Part shown: positions 56,113 through 64,000 of the stretch, in pieces | Layout of the letters: every line of letters begins with the position of its first letter | How positions within the stretch are numbered: position 1 is the first letter of the stretch | Source of the DNA: Clusia tigrina | Taxonomy: Eukaryota; Arthropoda; Insecta; Diptera; Clusiidae | Assembly (NCBI GenBank): GCA_920105625.2 | Contig: OV050033.1 | Span: 9,032,001-9,096,000 of the forward strand | DNA length: 64,000 bases | Reading direction: 5' to 3' | Made by a program: the position numbers and the translations under genes | Notes under the pieces: model-generated | The model's database searches: none | What the model saw: only the letters and a program-made list of their open reading frames with translations | Told to the model about the DNA's origin: nothing

Positions 56113-56710
56113 GACGACACTGAAAACTGTTCTAAGCTTCTAATTGTGGCCCAAGGCAAGCAAGTGTACTGACCGCCCACTGAGTGCCAATGCGCGGCCT
56201 TATCAAAATGGCACCAATGTGGCCACCAAAGCAGGTCAACTGGTAACACAAGTAGCACTTGACTTAAATACCACCGCTCTGAGACCCACCAAAGCCGATT
56301 CAAAGCGTATACTATCAGCAACGAAACTGGTTCCGTCGAGAAGCGCTATCAGCGAGCTGAAGAAATCGAAAGTGAATTTCACTGCTTGGTAGTGCATTAG
56401 ATTAAACGACTCGAGTGGCGGCCGGAATTCTTATCAGCGAATGCAGGTGGTGTGGCGGTGTTGGGGTGAACACTCAGCATATTCCTCGCCATGACTAAGC
56501 AAGAAATTTCAGAGAATTAATCATTAGCGGAGTTTATTACAAAAATCTTGGTATACTGGTCTCTTTAAATTGTTAAACAATTGGCATAAATATTTCTATT
56601 TCGTAAGTTGCATTCATAAATAAAAAGCTTAAATAAGAAATAGAACAAAAAAGGAAAAGGAAAATAAAAAAATGAAAAAAAGAGAATATCATAATCAGGA
56701 CGCTAGAGTT
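56113..56710. other. Spacer between the protease promoter and the LeuRS 3' end
   Basis: It should hold the protease upstream control region (56113-56400, GC-richer) and the LeuRS 3' UTR. Read on the minus strand, an AATAAA near 56536-56531 is a possible LeuRS polyadenylation signal. No coding recognised. Confidence 0.45.
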
Positions 56711-56714
56711 TTAT
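56709..56714 (-). other. AATAAA overlapping the LeuRS stop codon
   Basis: The final codons read GAA TAA A, so the stop codon is embedded in AATAAA. If used, the 3' UTR would be only about 15-25 bases. The AATAAA near 56531 is the alternative. Confidence 0.4.
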
Positions 56715-59700
56715 TCCACCACATAAATGAAGTGTCTGCCCACGTCGGTGAGTTTATTGTTGACCTTCAGCACCACGTTTTGCTTGTCCACGTCCAGCAC
56801 GAAATCGCCCTCCTCCCCGAACTGTGTTTTGCCACTCTTATAGTCTTGGAATGCCGGTATTTGCCGCGGGCCCAGCACAGGGTCATCGTAGTGCCACAGT
56901 TTCAGAGTTTTCAGGTCAGCTGAGAACAAACAAAACCCCCAAGTTAATTAAGAACAGAAGTCATTTCTACGCCCATTTCAATTTCACCTTTAAAGCCAAT
57001 AATTTTGGCCAGTTTCTCCGAAAGCGTCTTCACCGTATCACCTTCGGATATGACCGTGTTCACTTGAAAAAGACCAGAGCGTTCAGTGGGATTCACAAAT
57101 TGCACCGACACATTGGGCGCTATGGTGAAGGCTATGAACGGAGAACCGGGACGTACTTCTTCGCGTGTCTTCTCCGGTGCTGAGGGATCGTCGGTGTGTT
57201 TGATTTCCAAATTCTCCAGCTAAACAGTGAGTAGAGAGGTTCACCTTACTAAAAAATACAAACACATTTCCTATTTAGAGTCTACTCACATCCAGGGTGT
57301 TTTTCAAGTATTCCAGGTTGTTGAGCAGCACTTGGCGCTCATCGAATTCCAGGTTAACAGCCAATGCCGCTATTCCCTTACCACTCTCCACCTTCGCGCG
57401 GATCATTTGGGCGAAGGGCATGACGCGCTTCATGAACTTCTTCAGCTGCTCCTTGGTTTGCAGCGTGGACGAAATTACCTTGTTATCGGGCAGTCCACTC
57501 GATTCGCTGTACAACTCTCGCATTGTATCGAGCACACAACACTGCCAAGGCGGGTAGGTTTTCGCCACCCAGATAACAGCACGATTCGGCTTTAAGGTGG
57601 CGGGGTCAACGGCCTTTTCCTTGCCTGCCTTACCCTTGACTTGCAGCAAATTCTTCAAGTTCAGTCGGAAGGAATGCGCCGATTCCATGAGATACTCGGA
57701 ACACATGATATTCACCTCATTGATCTCGCCCACCTCCGGCCATTGGGCATGCACTATGGAATCCTTGTTGCCCAGCATGCCCCAGACGTGCTCGGCCACA
57801 TGTGGGCAGATGGGCGCCATCAGCAGAGCCTGTCGGCGTATGAACTCAAAGATTAAATCCTCATGCATGCCTTGAGCACCGCAGAGCTCGCGGTATTTAT
57901 CGCGTGCTAATTGGAACTCATAGAAACCGGAACGCAGAGCCTCCTTGAAGAGCATTTTGCGGTAGTTGTTATCGGTCTGCTTCGTCTTCAGGCTCATTTC
58001 GCTTATGAACACCTTGTCGTTGAAACTGCTCGGCTTGCCCTTGCGCAGCGAGGTGAGCGAGGCCAACATCTCCTTGACCCACTCGATGAAAGTGTAGAGG
58101 CGCAATATACCCGCATCGGCGGTGCTCTCTACGAAGTTGGCATCTTCCACGCTGTCGCCAGCATCGGCTAAACACAGACGCATACCATCCGCGGAGAATT
58201 TGTCGACCGCCTCGTGCAGAGTCAGGAAATTGCCGTCCGACTTGGACATTTTTGCAGAATTCAGCAGTAAATGACCATTGACGCGCACACCCTTGGGCCA
58301 TTTGGTTTCGTCGTTGGGCCAAATGGCAGCATGATTGTACAGCAGGAAGGTCAAATGATTCTGTATCAGATCCTTGCCGGAAACGCGCAAATCCATGGGA
58401 TACCAGTATTCAAATTCTCGGCGGAGCACATCCAGCGACTCCTTCTTCACGCTAGTCGACTTGGGAAACGTTGCTTCTTTGAAGAAGATGTAGTCCCACA
58501 CTTCTGGAGTCAGGTCTTTAGCAGTGATGCCTAAAGGGGAAAAGATACTTAATAAAAATTCTGTTGAGCAATTTTTGTTTCCAACTTACCCAGCGGACTT
58601 GGCTTCTCGCCTCTGAACGACCCGGCCTGCAGCAAATGCACAACGGTGTAGAATGCCATGTAGATGGTAGAATCTGAGAGCGACTCAATCAGCCACTGCT
58701 CGTCCCAAGGCAGTTTTGTGCCAAGACCATAAGTGCGGGAGCAGGCATATTCGTGCAGCCAGTTCAGACAGGCTTCGAAATTGTTACGCGCCTCCTCGTG
58801 GTACGTCTCCATATCTTTAAGTATTTTTGTGGCCTGGCCCTGCCAAACAGGTTCGCCATAGTTTAAGTACCACTGGTTGCAGAGCGCCACAACGCACTCA
58901 TCCGCGGAACGGGAAATAATTGTCTTCTCTGGTTCATAGTAGATATCGGCCTCCTTGGAGTCGACTAGTTTCTTCTGTACGTCCTTTTTGATATCCATAA
59001 CCTTACGTCCAGCAAACTCGCCCACCAACAAAACGCCGTCGTAAAACCCTGCAGAAATTAAATAAAATTTTAAGGATTGTGGAAAATTTGTAGCTACGCT
59101 GCTACTATATCTGCTAAATCAAATTTTCTAATAAGTCACGGGAAATCTTTTCTCGTGTCTGCCCTCTGCTGATTATTTTGAACCTCCTGTGGAGATTCTA
59201 TACCAACCTTTCAAGTAGCACAATTCCTTCGCCTCTAGCAATTTATCCTTGTCATTTTGTGACTGTATCTTGAGCGTATCGTAGGCGTGCACAGCACACA
59301 ATTTGCCCAAAGTCGGCACGTCAATAATGGAAATCGGTTCGTAGGGCAAAACCATCTCATCTTTAAGGCCGTACTTCTGACGGAAGGCCTCCTTCTTTTG
59401 CAAGTCGACTAGCGCCGCATAATCGTCTGGTGAATCGGATGGCACCGAAGTCACAACGCCAGTACCTTTATCTTCCTTAATCGACAGCATAGGTAAAGTG
59501 TAAATGATTTTGTGCGTTGTCAGTGGAGCAGTTAGAGGCAGTCCTAATAACTCCTGGCCTGTGAACTCAGCGATCTCTTCCACCTTACCCTCCACGGCAG
59601 TAAATCCTTGGTAGGCCATATTACGTGCTGCTCGCCGTGTGCTTATCCACACCTCATTTGAGCGAGTAGTCTTCCAGGCTATGTATTTGATATCAGGATG

Positions 59701-61090
59701 TAGCCAGCAGTTAGTCTGACCGTACATGGTTTCCGGGCGAAGTGTGGCGGCCACTAGGAAGATGGGATGTTCCACCGAACTATAAAGGGATAATTCCAAG
59801 TTCTTTTCATAAATATACACAATTTTTGCTATAAAATCTCACCTTAATTTTGCCGGCTTTTCCACCAGCTTCATCTTGATTAGCGTGTACTCTTGTGGTC
59901 CTACACCCTCGCCTGTAGAACGATCATGATCCATGCATGGCTGACCATCCTTTGGAGAGTAAATGGTGTATCTTTTGCCGTACAGCACTTTGCCGCGGTT
60001 TTTCAAGTGCAGAAACTGCCAACGCACAAAGGAATCGAAAAAGGGATTCGCATCGGTGGTGATGAAGGTGCGACGCCAGTCTACCTGTGGAAGAGAAGAG
60101 CTGTTATAAAGAGATTTTCAACGCCTCAGATACCCACTTACATGCACTCCAATACGTTTCAGATCTTGTATAGCTAAAGGTGGGAAATAATTCAACCAAT
60201 ACTCTGCCTCCGCGAAGTTTTTGATCTCCTCATCCTTCAAGCCCAGACTTTGCATAATTTGCCATTGATACTTCGCCGTACCGGTCTTTGCCACTGCCTT
60301 GCTCTTCTTGCCTTTCGATTTATCCTTGGGAGCTTCCGCATGCGACACCACAACCGGGCTATCGTCCACAGCAGCCGGAAATTGCGGTGGATAGCCGTAA
60401 TCCTGCATTTCACGAGTCAGTTTATCGGAGCATGCTTTGATGGGCATGCCGGTGCAGTGGAAGCCGAACGGCCACAGTACACGTCGTCCCTTCAGCCGAT
60501 GATAGCGTACGGCGAACTCTGCTTTGGACAACGAAAAGGTGTGACCCAGATGCAGACGGCCATTCATGTAGGGAAATGGAAATGTAACGAAGAATTTCTC
60601 GTCGCCACTCTTCTTCGGATCCACAGGTGCGTCCACTTCGTGCAGGTGCTCTGCATCCCAGCGTTGCTGCACAGCGCGCTCAATTTGCTGTAGGTACTCG
60701 ACCTTAAAGGTACCCTTCCGCTCCACATTAGCCTGGAAGAGTTGCAAATACCCAATTTAACTCACATTTCATTCATTGTTTTCTGATTGCATCAGCAATA
60801 TTTGTGCCAGCGCAGCTGGCTGACGCATGGATTCACATTTACGGATACTACTGGGTTATTCGTAATTACGCCTTTTGTGAGATGCTTACCATTTTGTTAT
60901 TTCAATAAACCGAATTATAAATTGACAGTTGTGCCGCAACGAAAACAGTGCTCCGAAACTGCAAACGTGTTGTTTGTTGCTCGGATATTTATAGGGAGGA
61001 TATTCTAACCTGAGGCAATGCCCCTGACAGTGACAGCGCATTGACCAGGGGTGTTCAGTGAAGTAGCCCACTTACCACAGATTGACTCAT
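56711..61090 (-). CDS. LeuRS: Leucyl-tRNA synthetase, cytoplasmic, eight exons
   Basis: Charges tRNA-Leu with leucine in the cytosol. Exons (minus strand): 61090-61076, 60732-60142, 60084-59843, 59779-59208, 59048-58590, 58530-57290, 57219-56988, 56919-56711. All junctions are GT-AG and in phase, giving 1186 residues, close to the usual 1176-1182 of animal enzymes. The N-terminal catalytic core carries the HIGH-type signature HLGH at 66-69 ([14 protein letters not shown]). The CP1 editing domain has [14 protein letters not shown] from 295 and [15 protein letters not shown] at about 388-402. The second ATP-binding signature KMSKS is at 720-724. The anticodon-binding and C-terminal domains follow. 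The start is set by exon 1 (MSQSV), whose ATG has a good context and whose donor joins in frame to [10 protein letters not shown]. Introns are 57-343 bp. The donor after exon 4 (AAAG|gttggt) is weak. It is divergent from Dim1. Confidence 0.97.
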
Positions 61091-61268
61091 TTGTGTATTT
61101 TTCTTTAAAATTACATTTTTTAAATTATATGGTTATTTTCAGAAACATAATATAGGTAATATTTTTCACATACCTTACTCTTTTGTAGTATTCTACATAT
61201 TAAACGTGCTGGATGTAAATATCACAATGACGATTTGGAAAGCGCGACCTACCCTGTTGTGTCAAATT

Positions 61269-61281
61269 TGGCAGCACTGTC
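61269..61281 (+). promoter_or_regulatory. Ohler motif 7-like element upstream of LeuRS
   Basis: 'tggcagcactgtc' fits the fly core-promoter consensus KNNCAKCNCTRNY. It lies 180 bases upstream of the LeuRS start codon but reads on the plus strand, opposite to that gene. Confidence 0.35.
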
Positions 61282-61784
61282 GATTGTTAAAAGTTCAATC
61301 GGACTTCTAAATATTGTCCTTTTAACAGTTCAATATATTGATGATTTGCTTTTTTTGCTTACTATTTTTTAACTGCTGTGTGTTTTATTAAAATTTTACA
61401 AAAAACACTCAATATTTTAAAATTTCATGCAGTCAGATTTCGTTTTTTCTTCATATTGCTCTAAAATTCTTTTTAGCGACTATTTATAATAGCGTTTGTG
61501 TTTTTTATATAAAACGCCCGCTTATCCATACATATGGACCGCTTACTTAAGACAAGGTGTTTGTATCCGCTTATGGTTTAACGCCTCAAACAGAAGTGCT
61601 ACTAAATTTTTATAAATTTTGTGTAAAAATATTTATCGACTTCATTTGAATGTAACTTTACTTTTAAATTATTGTAAAATTTCACTCAAAGCCTTTTCAG
61701 GCGACTAATTATTATCTCTAATATTTATTGTAATAATAGGACTGTTATATTATTTTCCTCACTTTGCTTGTAAATTACTTAATA

Positions 61785-61840
<56 letters not shown>

Positions 61841-62321
61841 ATGCCTTACACCATAATGAATTATATATGCAAGGGTGTGCGACTTTCGTAGTTGTAGAGG
61901 AAAAAGAAGCATTTTCATGATTATATCCAGGGCAGGATTTGAAACCTTGACCCCCGTTAATAATCAAGCAGTATTAATTCAACTTGCTTATATAGTGGAG
62001 ATCGACTTGCTCCACTTTCTTAACGAGCAACCTTCAACCTTTTTCTTTATCGTGTTTATATACGTTAATTTTTTAGATTTTTTAGCTAACAGTTGTTTTA
62101 ACTTAATTAATATGTTAAATAACGATCTAATTTAATGAAATTATTGTTGTTGCAGATTTCTTGTAGTCTTACCAAAACCTTAATAGTGCTTCCTAAATCT
62201 TACAAGCAAGTTTCATCTCACGTATGTCCGCAGAATGTGTCTCTACCTGATTGCCTCGAATTTGGAATCATTTTTTAATAAACTATTCTATAAACTTCAC
62301 CCTGTCTCCATTGGAAAAACT

Positions 62322-62334
62322 TGGCAGCACTGCT
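62322..62334 (+). promoter_or_regulatory. Ohler motif 7-like element upstream of Dim1
   Basis: 'tggcagcactgct' matches the same consensus in the sense direction, 192 bases before the Dim1 start codon. The same 11 bases (tggcagcactg) occur in the LeuRS upstream region. Confidence 0.4.
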
Positions 62335-62513
62335 CCTATTGTGACGTTTATAGTGAATACAGCTGATACTGCTGTCAATTTAATTATATGCCGACAGCAT
62401 AATTCAGTAGCTTTTATAAACATTTATTATCGCTGTTTGAAGAACAGAAGTTATAGAAATATTGTAAAGATAATTTAACTTTCTTTCGTAAGTATTGAAT
62501 ACAAACAGTCGCC

Positions 62514-63005
62514 ATGTCGTATATGTTGCCACATTTACACAACGGCTGGCAGGTGGACCAAGCCATACTCTCGGAGGAGGATCGTGTGGTGGTAAGTTGT
62601 TTTATACTACTTAGCAGGGCGAAAGATAATATTAATAAATTTATAATACTGCAGGTAATACGATTTGGCCACGATTGGGATCCTGCTTGCATGAAAATGG
62701 ACGAAGTCATGTATAGCATAGCGGAAAAGGTGAAGAACTTCGCCGTCATTTATCTGGTGGATATCACCGAAGTGCCGGACTTCAATAAAATGTACGAATT
62801 GTATGATCCCTGCACGGTTATGTTCTTTTTCCGTAACAAACATATAATGATCGATTTGGGCACGGGTAACAATAACAAAATTAATTGGCCACTCGAAGAT
62901 AAACAGGAGATGATTGATATTGTGGAGACTGTGTATCGAGGTGCGCGCAAAGGTCGCGGTTTAGTAGTTTCGCCAAAGGATTACTCAACGAAGTACAGAT
63001 ACTAG
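62514..63005 (+). CDS. Dim1: Dim1 / TXNL4A, U5 snRNP 15-kDa spliceosome protein, two exons
   Basis: Component of the U4/U6.U5 tri-snRNP, needed for spliceosome assembly in the nucleus. Exons 62514-62591 and 62655-63005 join in phase 0 to exactly 142 residues, the length of the family across eukaryotes. Residues 1-26 are MSYMLPHLHNGWQVDQAILS plus EEDRVV; exon 2 continues VIRFGHDWDPACMKMDEVMY and ends with the typical GLVVSPKDYSTKYRY. The fold is thioredoxin-like but, as in all Dim1 proteins, the redox CxxC is absent (HDWDPAC instead). The 63-nt intron is a multiple of three and has no in-frame stop, so an unspliced message would read through with 21 extra residues; the strong family length supports splicing. 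AATAAA follows at 63068. The ATG is preceded by 'gtcgcc', an acceptable context. Confidence 0.98.
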   Translation: MSYMLPHLHNGWQVDQAILSEEDRVVVSCFILLSRAKDNINKFIILQVIRFGHDWDPACMKMDEVMYSIAEKVKNFAVIYLVDITEVPDFNKMYELYDPCTVMFFFRNKHIMIDLGTGNNNKINWPLEDKQEMIDIVETVYRGARKGRGLVVSPKDYSTKYRY

Positions 63006-63067
63006 TTATGGAAGCAGTATGTTTTGTGTATTTAGAATATATTTATTTATTTAAGTATAAAAGAGTG

Positions 63068-63073
63068 AATAAA
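63068..63073 (+). other. Polyadenylation signal AATAAA, Dim1
   Basis: AATAAA 63 bases after the stop codon, in 'gtgaataaataatt'. Confidence 0.65.
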
Positions 63074-63937
63074 TAATTAAAATGTAATAAGGTCTTTAAT
63101 GGTTAATTTTAAATTGGTTTAAAATTCTCACTTCCCTGCAGATATTTTGTTAACCAACAGTGTGGTATTAAGGAAGTATTCCATATAAAACTAGAAAATT
63201 TCTATGCTAAGAAACTATTGAATTAATGAAAAATTTAGTACAATCGGGTAATACGTTTGAGTCTAGGAGACTTTGCCCATCGCTACAGCTTAAGATGAGT
63301 CAGTTTCTTAACAAACGGTCTAAGCAGTGTACATAAATTGGGAGTCGTATTAAAACCAAGAAAGGTTTCCTAGAAGGAAAATACTGTGTTGCCATCGATC
63401 CCTCCTATTCCACATATTCCTCGCACTTTAATGAATTATAAAGTGGCCGAGGTGCGGTTATCACTCAGGAGAGGACTTGATAGCAGATGATGAAATGTTC
63501 GCCCATTTTTTGGGGCTTTCTTACTTTTTACTTGATTGTGGTAAAATTATTTGCCTGTTTTAAATGGAGATATTTTTATTCAGGCCAATTTTTAGTAAGA
63601 GTAGATGTTCAAATGCTTGGCGCCATTTTATATATTAATCTTAAATGCAACCCTGGTTTGAATTTGCTGCGAAAGTCCGTCATAATTTTGCCGGTTGTCA
63701 GTTTTTGAATTTTCGATCCAATTTGTGTTTCGGAATTTATAAAATACAGAAATATTTCAAACAAAAACTGACCCAAGTTGATTCCAATTTTGTATCGATA
63801 ATATCGCCTGGCATATATAACCTTTCTTTCAAGAGCTCAGAGAGACCGCTGCAACCACAGCAAACTTTCATTGTTTTAAAGTAATTTTTTGTTTTTTTTT
63901 TCTTTTAGAAATTTTTGTTATTTTACTTTTTCTCCAG
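63074..63937. other. Gene-less stretch downstream of Dim1
   Basis: AT-rich; short open frames at 63487-63884 carry no recognised domain. It may contain the 5' part or an intron of a gene continuing past the window. Confidence 0.35.
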
Positions 63938-64000
63938 AGCCAACAAAGATTTGCGACTCCAATGCCGCAAAAAAAGACCAGTATCACGTCCTACAGGGAT
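63938..64000 (+). CDS. Possible exon at the right edge, product unknown
   Basis: A good polypyrimidine tract and acceptor ('ttactttttctccag') end at 63937, and the following 63 bases are open in all three plus frames to the window end. The sequence is clearly less AT-rich than what precedes it. I cannot choose the frame or recognise a protein, so this is only a candidate. Confidence 0.25.

Larger units (their letters stand above)
61091..62513. other. Divergent intergenic region between LeuRS and Dim1
   Basis: 1.4 kb, mostly AT-rich, with a (TTA)n microsatellite at 61787-61838. It should contain both promoters. No coding or RNA gene recognised. Confidence 0.5.

Noticed and set aside
60250..60693. 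147-codon plus-strand frame
   Set aside because: Antisense shadow of LeuRS exon 2.
1..64000. tRNA, rRNA or snRNA genes
   Set aside because: I looked for T-loop-like GTTCGAATCC motifs and paired acceptor stems and for conserved snRNA segments and found none that fold plausibly; a covariance-model scan would be decisive.

Overview
The window looks like nuclear DNA of a higher fly (Diptera, Brachycera). Two deeply conserved proteins, cytoplasmic leucyl-tRNA synthetase and Dim1/TXNL4A, read as clean fly orthologues with short 57-70 nt introns, GT-AG splice sites and AATAAA signals. The expanded, repeat-filled introns and the mix of Jockey-like, RTE-like, Tc1 and mariner relics suggest a large-genome fly such as a tephritid. 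That placement is inference; I recognise no species-specific marker.

Layout. 1-27.7 kb: no convincing gene. It holds simple and tandem repeats and decayed transposons: an RTE-like fragment at 8.9-9.4 kb, a decayed Tc1-like transposase at 11.3-12.2 kb with an inverted partial copy at 15.7-15.9 kb, a Jockey-type reverse transcriptase piece at 17.1-17.3 kb, a 480-bp LTR-like direct repeat pair at 18.5/20.6 kb and an RNase H piece at 24.3-24.6 kb. 27.8-37.1 kb: a four-exon Ly6/uPAR GPI-anchored protein gene on the + strand. Its 8.5-kb second intron carries a 21-bp minisatellite, antisense retrotransposon remnants, a 153-bp near-perfect inverted repeat, an 84-bp tandem array with juxtaposed AG|GT sites, and a Tc1-like element broken by a nested insertion with a 14-bp target-site duplication. 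37.1-42.6 kb: AT-rich and tandem-repeat spacer. 42.6-47.3 kb: a second Ly6-family gene on the same strand, with a Thr-rich/acidic insert inside the three-finger domain and a mariner relic in its first intron.

47.8-56.1 kb: several unrelated minisatellites and a trypsin-type serine protease on the - strand. Its signal-peptide exon (about 56.0 kb) is separated from the protease exons (50.8-51.6 kb) by a 4.3-kb intron. That intron is mostly one 19-bp satellite-like array with a higher-order period of about 375-395 bp. A TATA box and Inr lie at the expected spacing upstream. 56.7-61.1 kb: the complete eight-exon LeuRS gene on the - strand (1186 codons). 62.5-63.0 kb: the two-exon Dim1 gene on the + strand, divergent from LeuRS. 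A possible exon of a further gene starts at the right edge.

The genes do not form one pathway. LeuRS (translation) and Dim1 (splicing) are housekeeping genes. The two Ly6 genes are probably related members of a family of GPI-anchored surface proteins. The protease is a secreted zymogen. I found no clearly new biological system. The most unusual structures are the higher-order repeat inside the protease intron, the long inverted repeat and tandem AG|GT array inside the first Ly6 gene's intron, and the cleavable mucin-like insert in the second Ly6 protein.
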